Shown: one piece after another, positions 1 through 9,849 of the stretch | Layout: every line of letters starts with the position of its first letter | Position numbering within the stretch: position 1 is the stretch's first letter | NCBI GenBank assembly: GCA_002343715.1 | Contig: DDSA01000034.1 | Coordinates: forward strand, 6,623 to 21,484 | From: Phycisphaerales bacterium UBA2402 | GTDB lineage: Bacteria > Planctomycetota > Phycisphaerae > Phycisphaerales > UBA1924 | Direction of reading: 5' to 3' | DNA: 14,862 bases | Translations under genes and position numbers: made by a program | The notes under the pieces: generated by a model | What the model was told of the DNA's origin: nothing | Seen by the model: only the letters and a program-made list of their open reading frames with translations | Databases searched by the model: none

Positions 1-1
1 G

Positions 2-373
2 GCCGGCCGCGGCACCGACATCAAACTCGACGCCGCGGCACGAGAAGCTGGGGGGCTGCACGTGATCCTGACCGAGATGCACGGGGCCAAGCGCATCGAC
101 CGCCAGTTCATCGGCCGTGCGGGCCGGCAGGGCGATCCCGGTTCGTCGCAGATTTTTGTGTCGCTCGAGGACGATCTTGCGGTCAAGTTCCTGCCCCTGC
201 CCGCCGGCTTGCTCCGTGATCGCCCCGGATCTCCCGAGTTCGCTCACACCGGCGTGCTCGCAAGGCTTTTCCGACTCGCCCAGCGTCGCAGCGAGGCCAA
301 GGACCGCCGCAACAGAACCGCCGTGCTGAAGCAGGACGACTGGATCGATAAGAACCTTCCCGGCGTGGGGTGA
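2..373 (+). CDS. SecA-family protein, C-terminal end (5' truncated by window), short form
   Basis: Only the last 123 residues are visible; the frame is already open at base 2. They contain the end of the SecA motor core: GRGTDIKL (ATPase motif V region), GGLHVI, and the motif VI block ending [12 protein letters not shown], followed by SLEDDL. Canonical SecA uses these residues to hydrolyse ATP while pushing preproteins through SecYEG at the inner membrane. In Escherichia coli SecA more than 300 residues (helical scaffold, wing and zinc-binding tail) follow motif VI. Here only about 75 residues remain, ending in a basic helix-like stretch with AQRRSEAK and the tail [12 protein letters not shown], then TGA. 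This therefore looks like a short SecA homologue, not the housekeeping translocase, although a 3' truncation cannot be excluded. Family assignment is secure; the exact role is not. The next gene is ligA, 129 bp downstream on the same strand. Confidence 0.85.
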   Translation, partial: AGRGTDIKLDAAAREAGGLHVILTEMHGAKRIDRQFIGRAGRQGDPGSSQIFVSLEDDLAVKFLPLPAGLLRDRPGSPEFAHTGVLARLFRLAQRRSEAKDRRNRTAVLKQDDWIDKNLPGVG

Positions 374-2686
<2,313 letters not shown>

Positions 2687-2689
2687 GCT

Positions 2690-3178
2690 TCAATCGTCGT
2701 CCTTGATGCCCATTTCCTTGTGCGCTTCGAGTTTCAACGTCTGAATGTCGGCGAGTAACGTTGTCGCGTCTTCGTTCTTTCCATCCAGGATCGCGACCTC
2801 CAGATCGAGCAGTTTCCGCGTCAGCGCGATCAGGTGCCGGCGGTACGGCTCGAGCGCCTGAGCCTGCTTCGCCGCATCGGTCTCTTCGGACCATGGGCCA
2901 CGGGGGATCGCCCCCTTCGCCGACACCGCACCGCGCTGCGCCTCGTTCACCAGTTTGAGGTTGTCCACCTTCTTGGTTGAGTCCGCGGCCTGCCGCTGCA
3001 GACGGCGCAGATTCCGATTGATCTGGTTCATTGCCTGCTCGGCGGAGACGGCTGTCTCGGCACGCGCGGGGCGTTCACCGGGCGCGGGAGGCGGCGGCTG
3101 CGCGGGCAGCGGGGCGGAGATCGCGGCCAGCAACAGCGAGGCGATCGAAAGGGGGAGGGTCATTCGGTTGAATCGCAT
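2690..3178 (-). CDS. Exported cytochrome b562-like four-helix protein
   Basis: This is a 162-residue protein. A signal peptide is evident: basic start MRFNR, hydrophobic core SIASLLLAAI, cleavage likely near Ala22-Ala26, then a Pro-rich stretch (27-35). The mature part is highly helical and charged. Its first helix, MNQINRNLRRL from Met50, lines up residue for residue with the first helix of E. coli cytochrome b562 (METLNDNLKVI), where the Met is the axial haem ligand. Near the C-terminus, TLKLEAHKEMG places His153 where b562 has its second ligand His (TTRNAYHQKY). Both ligands are therefore present, supporting a periplasmic haem-b protein of the CybC family. Overall identity is low and there is a longer insert between helices 2 and 3 (about 88-104), so haem binding is inferred. 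It is divergent from the glucan phosphorylase gene across a 128-bp gap and convergent with ligA. Confidence 0.65.
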   Translation of the reverse strand: MRFNRMTLPLSIASLLLAAISAPLPAQPPPPAPGERPARAETAVSAEQAMNQINRNLRRLQRQAADSTKKVDNLKLVNEAQRGAVSAKGAIPRGPWSEETDAAKQAQALEPYRRHLIALTRKLLDLEVAILDGKNEDATTLLADIQTLKLEAHKEMGIKDDD

Positions 3179-3203
3179 AAACGAGACTCCAGAGCGGGCA
3201 ACT

Positions 3204-3224
3204 GCCGACCGACATCGGATCGGC
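3204..3224. repeat. Inverted repeat in the divergent promoter gap
   Basis: GCCGACCGA (3204-3212) faces TCGG-A-TCGGC (3215-3224) with a 2-nt loop and one bulged A. It lies midway in the 128-bp gap between the cytochrome b562-like gene and the phosphorylase gene, where both promoters must sit. It could be an operator or just a hairpin. I could not identify -35/-10 boxes with confidence for either gene. Confidence 0.3.
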
Positions 3225-3306
3225 GGAATGACCGTACGCGCAGATCACTCGGATCGTTACGGCCGACTACGCTCCACGCTCGCCGAATCTCACGCACGGA
3301 GGACCT

Positions 3307-5043
3307 ATGCCAGACCCGCACCGCATCGCCTATTTCTCGATGGAGATCGCCGCCGATCCTCGATTCCCCACCTACAGCGGGGGGCTGGGCATACTTGCCG
3401 GTGACTGCATCCGTTCCGCCGCGGACATCGGCCTGCCGCTTGTCGCGGTCACCCTCGTACACCGCGAAGGGTACTTTCACCAGTCGATCGATGCGAGCGG
3501 GATGCAGCACGAGTCTCCTTTCCCCTGGAACCCTGCCGAACACCTCTCGAAGACCGAAGCCCGCGTGGCGATCACCCTTCAGGGTCGCAAGGTTCATATC
3601 GCCGCGTGGAAACTCGAAGTCAAACCGACCCATCCTTCCGGCCGGGCGGTCCCGCTCTATTTTCTCGACACCGACCTGCCCGAGAACCACGATGATGATC
3701 GAGCCATCACGGCCCGTTTGTACCTGGGCGACCTGCGGATGCGCATCCTGCAAGAGGCCGTTCTGGGCATCGGCGGGGTTCTCGTTCTTCGTGCGCTGGG
3801 CTACAAGGACATCGGCACCTACCACATGAACGAGGGGCACGCCGCGCTCCTGACGATCGAACTTCTCGCCGAGCGCAGTTTTCACTATCGATCCGATCCT
3901 GAAGATCCACGAGTTCAGCACGAGGTCAAGTCGCTTGGGGTATTCACCACCCACACTCCCATCGCCGCGGGCCACGACCGTTTCCCGCTCCACCTGGTCG
4001 GCGAAGTTCTCGGCGTGCAATCAGCCATCCACGAAGGAGCGCCGTTCGTGGAGCACGGCCACCTGAATATGACACTGCTCGCCATGCACCACAGCCGGTT
4101 CGTCAACGGCGTGGCCAAACGCCACGGCGAGGTGTCGCGCGACATGCTCGGCGATCCTCGCATTGACTTTGTCACCAATGGTGTCCATGCTCCCACATGG
4201 GCCTGCCCGGAGGTTGCCGCGCTCCTCGACGCGTACAGCCTCGGCTGGCGTGCCGATGAGCGCGCCATCATGCGGGCGCTCTTCATCCCCGACGACGCGT
4301 TACAACGAGCCCGCGCCGCCGCTAAAAAGCGGCTGATCGACCGTGTGAATGCCCTCACCGGGGCCGGACTGGACCCGGCCGCGTTCACCATCGGCTTCGC
4401 GCGGCGCGCCACGGGGTACAAGCGTGCCGACCTGATGCTGCGTCGCCCCGATCGTCTCCGCGACATCGCCCGGAAACTCGGGCCGATCCAGATCATCTAC
4501 GCAGGCAAGGCCCATCCGCACGACCACCAAGGCAAGGAGATCATCCGACGCGTGATCGAGTCGCTCCGCGCCCTGGCGCCCGATGTGAAGGGGCTCTTTT
4601 TACCCGAGTACGATTTCGCGAACGCCCAGCCGCTGGTCGCCGGCGTGGACCTCTGGGTCAACACGCCCGTGCCGCCTCTTGAAGCCAGCGGGACCAGCGG
4701 CATGAAGGCGGCCCTCAACGGCGTACCGAGTCTCTCCACGCCCGACGGGTGGTGGCTCGAAGGAGAAGTGGAGGGGCTGACCGGTTGGACGATCGGGCGG
4801 GACATCTACGCGCACGACCCGTTGACCGATCCCGAGGCACGGGCCGCACGCGATGCGGAAGCACTGTACGACAAACTCGAGCACGCGATTCTGCCCGTTT
4901 ACAAGAACGACCGCGCCATGTGGATCTCCATCGTCCGCCATGCCATCGCGCTCAACGGTTCCCGTTTCAATACCAACAGAGTCATGCGTGAATACCGCGA
5001 TCTGGCGTACTCGTCATCGCCCGGCGGTTTCGATGCGGCCTGA
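3307..5043 (+). CDS. glgP: Alpha-glucan phosphorylase (GT35 family), short form
   Basis: The 578-residue enzyme is expected to remove glucose units from glycogen or maltodextrin with inorganic phosphate, giving glucose-1-phosphate in the cytoplasm. Hallmarks of the TIGR02094-type alpha-glucan phosphorylases: N-terminal YFSMEI and the glycine loop YSGGLGILAGD; TYHMNEGH (His173, His178) around the active site; FTTHTPIAAGHDRF; the phosphate/PLP-site motifs FARRATGYKR and IIYAGKAHPHD; VNTPVPPLEASGTSGMKAALNG with Lys467 as the expected pyridoxal-phosphate Schiff-base lysine; and DGWWLEG. It is much shorter than the roughly 800-residue E. coli GlgP/MalP because the N-terminal regulatory extension is absent. 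A good Shine-Dalgarno sequence, GGAGG at 3298-3302, sets the ATG start. No other glycogen genes adjoin it. It converges with the next gene across 9 bp. Confidence 0.9.
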   Translation: MPDPHRIAYFSMEIAADPRFPTYSGGLGILAGDCIRSAADIGLPLVAVTLVHREGYFHQSIDASGMQHESPFPWNPAEHLSKTEARVAITLQGRKVHIAAWKLEVKPTHPSGRAVPLYFLDTDLPENHDDDRAITARLYLGDLRMRILQEAVLGIGGVLVLRALGYKDIGTYHMNEGHAALLTIELLAERSFHYRSDPEDPRVQHEVKSLGVFTTHTPIAAGHDRFPLHLVGEVLGVQSAIHEGAPFVEHGHLNMTLLAMHHSRFVNGVAKRHGEVSRDMLGDPRIDFVTNGVHAPTWACPEVAALLDAYSLGWRADERAIMRALFIPDDALQRARAAAKKRLIDRVNALTGAGLDPAAFTIGFARRATGYKRADLMLRRPDRLRDIARKLGPIQIIYAGKAHPHDHQGKEIIRRVIESLRALAPDVKGLFLPEYDFANAQPLVAGVDLWVNTPVPPLEASGTSGMKAALNGVPSLSTPDGWWLEGEVEGLTGWTIGRDIYAHDPLTDPEARAARDAEALYDKLEHAILPVYKNDRAMWISIVRHAIALNGSRFNTNRVMREYRDLAYSSSPGGFDAA

Positions 5044-5052
5044 TCCGGCGCT

Positions 5053-6258
5053 TCATTCGAGCGGCCACCGCATCACCAACTTCGACGACATCGGCGGGTG
5101 ACGCATGACCACGCGCACCCCGCGGAAGGCGGTGGCGTCCCACGACATCCGCCCGCAGACGTGCTCGAACATCCGCGCCAGCCGCGGCACCAAAGGGGTC
5201 GCGATCGCCGGGGGTGAGCCTGTGAGTTCGATCAGCGGTTCATTGAGGGGGAGCAGATTCCGGGCGGTCTGCGCCGACGGGTCTTCCGGCCCGCCATGAG
5301 GAAACCCGTGGAGCGAAACTTCCAAACCCTTGGGCATCGGCAGGTCTCGGTGGACTAACAGGTCAAACACCGCGGACTCCACCGGCAGGGTGATCGTCGC
5401 GGCGGTCGAGCCGTGGGTGTTGTCCGCTCCCCGGGTCAGGGGCAAGCCTCGGAAGATGTACCCGAAGAAACAGTCGAACGCGCCCCGGTTGCCGACCTGA
5501 CCGCCGGGCAGGCAGAACTCCCTGCCATCGGGGCCGTCGAAAGACACGATCGCCGGCATCCCGGCGGTGCAGAAGCCACGCAGCAGAAAAGGAAGTTCGG
5601 TCGGCGGATCAGGATCGATCGTTTCGAGATGCCCTCCCGAGGCGAGTGGACGGCCATGATCGTCGTGCATCTGCGCTCTGTAGAGGCGCCACCGGGCCGT
5701 GGGCCGCAGGCGTCTGAAACCGACCAGGCCGGAGACCAGCGCATAATCGCACTCCCCGGCGTTGGCCGAAGGCCCCAGAATCGTCAGCGCCACGCGCGTC
5801 TTGGCCTGCACTCCCCAGACCATGCTGTTCCCGCGGAAGGCGAGTTCTCTGCCGCTGGCCGCCGCCGCATCGCTCTCGAACAACCCCATGCTCTCGAGCG
5901 TGAGTTGCAGGTGTTCACGATCGCCGGCGTGCTCGACAACCATGCGCTGGAATGTCTCAACCGCGTCCCGCACCGCGTTGGTCGTCGCGGCGGGAACCCC
6001 GGATTGTTCCATGCCTCTCAGTGTCAACTCCATCCCCTGGGGGCCGGGAAGGTGGTTCAGCGAGGCGAACGGATCGGTCGCGTTGACGATGCGGGATAAC
6101 TTCCACGCCATGTTGCGATGAAGACCGAAGCGTTTCGCGATCTCCTGGGGTACGGCCGGATTCACGCCCTCCGACTCGAAGAGATCCATGAGCGAGGAGC
6201 GCACACGCTGCAGAGCGATGCGGCAGTCTTCGACAAGATGAATGGTGTCCGTGAGCAT
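5053..6258 (-). CDS. Unknown 401-residue protein with N-terminal HTH-like segment
   Basis: I do not recognise the family. The ATG at 6258 (MLTDTIHLVED) is preferred because the frame upstream of it reads as low-quality, cysteine/arginine-rich translation that overlaps the neighbouring gene's start; no strong Shine-Dalgarno sequence is present. Residues about 36-57 (PQEIAKRFGLHRNMAWKLSRIV) look like a helix-turn-helix: 'EIAKRFGL' as the first helix and 'NMAWKLSRIV' as the recognition helix. Residues 60-130 are helical; the C-terminal two thirds look like mixed alpha/beta with no signal peptide or membrane segment. A cytoplasmic transcription regulator with a sensory C-terminal domain is possible but inferred. 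The protein is transcribed away from the DUF900 lipoprotein gene across 93 bp, so it might regulate that gene. Coding is supported by sustained high third-position GC. Confidence 0.7.
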   Translation of the reverse strand: MLTDTIHLVEDCRIALQRVRSSLMDLFESEGVNPAVPQEIAKRFGLHRNMAWKLSRIVNATDPFASLNHLPGPQGMELTLRGMEQSGVPAATTNAVRDAVETFQRMVVEHAGDREHLQLTLESMGLFESDAAAASGRELAFRGNSMVWGVQAKTRVALTILGPSANAGECDYALVSGLVGFRRLRPTARWRLYRAQMHDDHGRPLASGGHLETIDPDPPTELPFLLRGFCTAGMPAIVSFDGPDGREFCLPGGQVGNRGAFDCFFGYIFRGLPLTRGADNTHGSTAATITLPVESAVFDLLVHRDLPMPKGLEVSLHGFPHGGPEDPSAQTARNLLPLNEPLIELTGSPPAIATPLVPRLARMFEHVCGRMSWDATAFRGVRVVMRHPPMSSKLVMRWPLE

Positions 6259-6288
6259 TGGGTTACGAGTTCGGTGGTTCGAGTCATG

Positions 6289-6294
6289 ATTGTA
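6289..6294 (-). promoter_or_regulatory. Possible -10 box for the HTH-like gene
   Basis: On the minus strand the hexamer TACAAT lies 30 nt upstream of the ATG at 6258, in an AT-richer patch of the 93-bp divergent gap. No matching TTGACA-like -35 is found at 16-18 nt, so this is only suggestive. Confidence 0.25.
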
Positions 6295-6351
6295 CGCGAT
6301 TCCGTCTTGGACACGCCCGGCAAATACCGTGCAAGTGAGTAGAATCCGCCA

Positions 6352-7728
6352 GTGACAACGAAGGAACAAACACGATTGAGCACCCCGTACTACGCGTTTA
6401 TTCGGATGCTGTTCCCTCTCGTGCTCCTGCTGGGTGCCTGTTCGGAGAAACTCATTACGTCGCCGTATGTCATGAGGGGCGAAGCGGGGCGGCGGACCTA
6501 CGCGAGTCTCGATCCCGCCCTGCAAACCCCGGAAATAAACGTTGTCTATGTCACGGATCGGGGGCCGACTCCTCCAGACAAGTCCGGGCCGCGATACGGC
6601 CACGAACGCAGCGATCTCACGTCGTACGGGAACGCCACCGTTGAACTCTCGCCGCGTCCCACCTGGGATGAACTGGTCGAGATCAGCACTTCAGGACAGC
6701 GATCCCGCTCGTACACACTGCGGGTGTCGCGGGTGGAGGAGCGGGGGCGATTCACACCGATCACCGAGTACATGGAGGTGAAAGGCAATCGCATCGGCGG
6801 CAAGATCGGCGCACGCGACGCGATCGACGCCGAAAACCGGGCCTTCGGAGATGTGCTCCGCGAGCGCCTTGTTCGCACGGACCGCAAGGAGGTTGTGATC
6901 TTCATCCACGGCTTCAACAACTCGTTCGATGACGCCGTGATCCGGCTCGCGCAGGCCTGGCATTTCTCGGGGCGGCGCGGGGTGCCGATCGTGTACACCT
7001 GGCCGGCGGGGTTCGGCGGGCTGGCGGGGTACGCCTATGACCGGGAGAGCGGTGAGTTCACCGTCGTGCACCTCAAACTCCTGCTGCGAGCGGTCGCCGC
7101 GTGCCCGGAGGTGGAGAAGATGCACATCGTGTCCCACAGCCGCGGCACCGACGTGGCCACCACGGCGCTGCGGGAACTGAACGCCGAGTTCCGCGGCATG
7201 TCCGGGAAGAGCCTGTTCAGCACGCTGGTGCCGGAGAGTTCTTCTCCCGTGGTTCCACCCGACTTTCCCACCGCGGCGGAGGTGCTGAAACTCGGCACCG
7301 TGGTGCTCGCCGCGCCCGACCTGGACGTGGACGTGTTCAGGCAGCGATTCTTCGGCGAGAATCTCGTCGGAGTGGCGGACCGGTTCGTCCTGTATTTTTC
7401 CAAGGAGGATGAAGCGTTGGGACTGGCAAACTGGCTGTTCAGCGGCCGCAGCCGCATCGGTTCACTTCATGTCAAGGACCTCAAGCCGGCCGCCCTGACC
7501 GTCTTCGCCTCGTTGCCCCGGCTGGAGGTCATCAACTGCGAGGTCAGCGGGTTCACCACACACGCCTACGTATTTCAACACCCCGCAGCGCTCTCCGACC
7601 TGATTCTCGTGCTCCGGGATGGTGCAACTCCGGGCGCGCACAACGGCCGCCCGCTCTCGAGCCCGGAGATCGGTGTCTGGGAGATGGACAACACGTACCT
7701 CCGACCCGCGAGCAAGACGGCACGCTGA
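6352..7728 (+). CDS. DUF900-type alpha/beta-hydrolase, predicted lipoprotein
   Basis: The protein has 458 residues. N-terminus: a hydrophobic run LFPLVLLLGAC forms a lipobox with Cys30, so the protein is probably lipid-anchored on the outside of the cytoplasmic membrane. The hydrolase domain follows: VIFIHGFNNSFDDAV (oxyanion region), HIVSHSRGTD with nucleophile Ser263, VLAAPDLDVDVF with the probable acidic residue, and a late His in HAYVFQHPAALSDLI. This order and the APD.D.DVF motif fit Pfam DUF900 (PF05990), a family without a settled substrate. The serine elbow is S-H-S-R-G rather than the usual G-x-S-x-G. The GTG at 6352 gives a basic n-region; a TTG at 6376, preceded by GAAGGA (6360-6365), is an alternative start. 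An ATG at 6406 would leave almost no n-region. It converges with the next gene across 25 bp. Confidence 0.85.
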   Translation: MTTKEQTRLSTPYYAFIRMLFPLVLLLGACSEKLITSPYVMRGEAGRRTYASLDPALQTPEINVVYVTDRGPTPPDKSGPRYGHERSDLTSYGNATVELSPRPTWDELVEISTSGQRSRSYTLRVSRVEERGRFTPITEYMEVKGNRIGGKIGARDAIDAENRAFGDVLRERLVRTDRKEVVIFIHGFNNSFDDAVIRLAQAWHFSGRRGVPIVYTWPAGFGGLAGYAYDRESGEFTVVHLKLLLRAVAACPEVEKMHIVSHSRGTDVATTALRELNAEFRGMSGKSLFSTLVPESSSPVVPPDFPTAAEVLKLGTVVLAAPDLDVDVFRQRFFGENLVGVADRFVLYFSKEDEALGLANWLFSGRSRIGSLHVKDLKPAALTVFASLPRLEVINCEVSGFTTHAYVFQHPAALSDLILVLRDGATPGAHNGRPLSSPEIGVWEMDNTYLRPASKTAR

Positions 7729-7753
7729 AACTGATGATCCGCGGGCTTTGGTG

Positions 7754-8605
7754 TCAGGAGAGACCGGCGACCTTGCGGAGGAGGTCCTTGCGCTGGTCCA
7801 ATGTCATGGAGGACATGGCCTGCTTCACGGCGGCGATCTTCTCATCGCGGGTCAGATCGGCCTTGATGCCGGGGAGTTCCTTGGAAGCTTCCAGCAGCAG
7901 TTCGTTGTACTCCATGATCTGCTCGCTCATCGTGTTCCGGAGTACATTGCGGAGCATCGCGTTGATGCGGTCTTTGTCCGCACCCCCATCGGCCTTCGCG
8001 GGGGGGCTGGTGGCCTTGTCATAGGCAGAGGTGATCTGCGAGTTGAAGCCGGCGGCCTTGTCGTCGATGATGCCGCGGTTCTTGAGGTCCACGGCGAGGC
8101 GCGTGACGTTGAGCGGTTTGGTGACCCGCATAAGGTCGCCGACGCCGGATTTGTCTCCGCTGGCGAGGGTCACTTTGTCGAACGCGTTTTCCAACTGCTC
8201 GGACAGGTCGAGATTGTCGATGACGACACGCCGCACCGACTTTTTCCGCTCGGGAAGATACGCCTCCATCTTGGACTGCATCTCCGGCGTCATGTACGGA
8301 TTGCGGCGGAGCGCTGCGAGTTCGAGCGGTTCGTTCAGCGGAAGCACAACACCGTTGGTGTCTTTCTCCCATTCCTTGTACGGCAGAGCGGGTACCGGTT
8401 CTTTCTTGACCGGCGTCGCCCGGACAGGGGGCGGCATCGACGGTGGGATCTCCGCGGCAGGAGGCGGCGGGGGAGCCTTGGGTATGTTGGCATCGATCTG
8501 CGGGTTTGCGGCTGGGGGTGGCGTGACCAACTGGGCAGTGGCCACCGCGGCAAAGCCGAGAGATGCCAGGGTAACAAACATCAAGGACCGATTGGGCATG
8601 GGCAT
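7754..8605 (-). CDS. Secreted proline-rich protein of unknown function
   Basis: This is a 283-residue protein whose family I do not recognise. The signal peptide is clear: NRSLMFVTLASLGFAAVATA, with likely cleavage after Ala24 (ATA|Q). Residues 28-75 form a Pro/Ala-rich extended linker with a PPPPP run. The remainder is predicted helical and charged: a conserved-looking block PLNEPLELAALRRNPYMTP (about 90-108), a basic patch ERKKSVRR, and a C-terminal helical bundle ending TLDQRKDLLRKVAGLS. No cysteines or catalytic motif stand out. It is probably periplasmic, perhaps attached through the linker to envelope material (inference). There are two possible ATG starts, at 8605 and 8599; neither has a strong Shine-Dalgarno sequence. 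The upstream gap is 289 bp. Confidence 0.75.
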   Translation of the reverse strand: MPMPNRSLMFVTLASLGFAAVATAQLVTPPPAANPQIDANIPKAPPPPPAAEIPPSMPPPVRATPVKKEPVPALPYKEWEKDTNGVVLPLNEPLELAALRRNPYMTPEMQSKMEAYLPERKKSVRRVVIDNLDLSEQLENAFDKVTLASGDKSGVGDLMRVTKPLNVTRLAVDLKNRGIIDDKAAGFNSQITSAYDKATSPPAKADGGADKDRINAMLRNVLRNTMSEQIMEYNELLLEASKELPGIKADLTRDEKIAAVKQAMSSMTLDQRKDLLRKVAGLS

Positions 8606-8762
8606 TGTCTCGTGAATGAGTCGGTACTGTGGTCGAAAGGGACCAATGGTAGGTGAGTGGAGTTATTCACGTATCGGCGGGCAAGCGCTCGGGCATCCTC
8701 GCGAGCATCGGGTACAAACCATGAAGTAGGCAAATGTGTTATAGGACTTATTGTGGTACTCA

Positions 8763-8799
8763 AAAAGACCGCGACCCCGAGCGCGGCGTTCGGGGTCGC
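8763..8799 (-). terminator. Intrinsic terminator on the minus strand, no gene assigned
   Basis: GCGACCCCGA (8771-8780) pairs perfectly with TCGGGGTCGC (8790-8799) around a 9-nt loop. Read on the minus strand, the stem is followed after GGTC by a run of five T. This is a textbook rho-independent shape for transcripts moving left. The plus strand has no T-run after the stem. No minus-strand gene lies directly upstream: the lyase gene there is on the plus strand, and serS ends about 1 kb away. Confidence 0.65.
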
Positions 8800-8809
8800 T
8801 GATCGAGGA

Positions 8810-8854
8810 GCGTGTGTGTCCTCGGAGAGTGATACACGCCTGCCAACAAGGCGT
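8810..8854 (+). other. Mutually exclusive hairpins in the lyase leader
   Basis: GCGTGT (8810-8815) can pair with ACACGC (8834-8839), while ACGCCT (8836-8841) can pair with AGGCGT (8849-8854). The two stems share 8836-8839, so only one can form at a time. The region ends 41 nt before the predicted lyase start. It matches no riboswitch class I know; it could be a cis-regulatory leader, or part of a minus-strand RNA ending at the terminator next to it. Confidence 0.3.
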
Positions 8855-8894
8855 TACGTGTCGGTTGCTTGGCGGCATGGCTTCATAGTTCGAG

Positions 8895-9827
8895 ATGAGC
8901 GGGGACGAGTACGATGGATGGATGATGAGTCTGAACGAGAACTCGGGTGTGAGGCTCCGTGGATTGATGAACGTCGGGTGCATCGCGGCACCGGGGGCGT
9001 TCAACGCGCTGGCGGCGAGAGCGATCGCGAAGGCGGGGTTTCAGGCGGCATACGTCTCAGGCGCTGCCACGAGCGTGAGCGCCGGCGTGCCGGATGTGGG
9101 CCTGTTGACGCTGGAGCATTTCTGCCGTGTGATCCGGGAAGTGGCGGATGGCAGCGGCCTCCCCGTGCTGGCGGATGCGGACACAGGCTTCGGCGAGGCC
9201 GAGATGGTCCGGCGAACCGTGATCGAGTACGCCCGCGCGGGCGCGGCGGGGCTTCACCTCGAAGACCAGAAGTTTCCCAAACGCTGCGGCCACCTCGACG
9301 GGAAGGAACTCATCCCGACGGATCACATGGTTGAGAAGGTGCATTGGGCGGTGAAGGCGGCCGCGGAGCACGCGCCGGGGTTCATCGTGTGCGCCCGCAC
9401 GGATGCGCGGGGCGTCGATGGTTTTCAGGCCGCGGTGGACCGTGCCGCGGCGTACGTCTTCGCGGGCGCGGACATGATCTTCCCGGAGGGGCTGACGAGT
9501 GAAAAGGAGTTCGCGGAGTTCGCGGCGGCGATGCGCGGTCTGCGCGGCCCGAATCCCGCGGGCGGGCCCTACCTGCTGGCGAACATGACCGAGTTTGGCA
9601 AGACCCCGATGATCCCGGTGGAGCGGTTCGGCGCGATGGGGTATTCGTGCGTGATTTTCCCCGTGACGCTCCTTCGGGTCGCGATGGGGGCCGTAACGCG
9701 GGCGCTGGAACACCTTCGCACCACGGGATCGGCCGAAGGGTTGCTCGGGCAGATGCAGACGCGCCAGGAGTTGTACGACCTGGTGGGCTACAAACCCGGC
9801 ACCCCGTGGGAGTTCGGGAAGCACTAA
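8895..9827 (+). CDS. prpB: Methylisocitrate lyase family enzyme (PrpB-like)
   Basis: The protein has 310 residues from the ATG at 8895 (300 from the ATG at 8925, which would give an N-terminus MSLNEN closer in length to E. coli PrpB). PrpB splits 2-methylisocitrate into pyruvate and succinate in the methylcitrate cycle. Visible signatures of the isocitrate lyase/PEP mutase superfamily: AAYVSGAATS, LADADTGFGE (metal-binding acids), GAAGLHLEDQ, the active-site loop PKRCGH with catalytic Cys131, CARTDARGV, GADMIFPEG, NMTEFGKTP, and the C-terminal QTRQELYDLVGY typical of PrpB. KRCGH rather than the KKCGH of isocitrate lyase and the TEFG block favour methylisocitrate lyase. No prpC or prpD is nearby, so a relative such as dimethylmalate lyase or an oxaloacetate-acting member remains possible. 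It converges with serS across 22 bp. Confidence 0.85.
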   Translation: MSGDEYDGWMMSLNENSGVRLRGLMNVGCIAAPGAFNALAARAIAKAGFQAAYVSGAATSVSAGVPDVGLLTLEHFCRVIREVADGSGLPVLADADTGFGEAEMVRRTVIEYARAGAAGLHLEDQKFPKRCGHLDGKELIPTDHMVEKVHWAVKAAAEHAPGFIVCARTDARGVDGFQAAVDRAAAYVFAGADMIFPEGLTSEKEFAEFAAAMRGLRGPNPAGGPYLLANMTEFGKTPMIPVERFGAMGYSCVIFPVTLLRVAMGAVTRALEHLRTTGSAEGLLGQMQTRQELYDLVGYKPGTPWEFGKH

Positions 9828-9849
9828 CGAGGGACGCGGATGAACGGAC

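Larger units (their letters stand above)
8606..8894. other. 289-bp intergenic region
   Basis: This gap separates the secreted-protein gene (-) from the lyase gene (+), so promoters for both should be here. Bases 8640-8770 are AT-richer than the rest of the window (e.g. TTATAGG, TTATTGTGG). I found a strong hairpin with a T-run on the minus strand (8763-8799) and competing hairpins at 8810-8854, both listed separately. I found no tRNA cloverleaf and no convincing coding frame. Confidence 0.6.

Noticed and set aside
6259..6603. N-terminal extension of the HTH-like protein to 516 residues
   Set aside because: The extra 115 residues overlap the DUF900 gene antisense and read as non-coding (scattered Cys/Arg/His, no domain). 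The ATG at 6258 gives a clean start.
8640..8894. tRNA or known riboswitch in the largest intergenic gap
   Set aside because: The GTTCGAGAT string at 8888 resembles a T-arm, but no acceptor, D or anticodon arm can be built around it, and no known riboswitch core was recognised.
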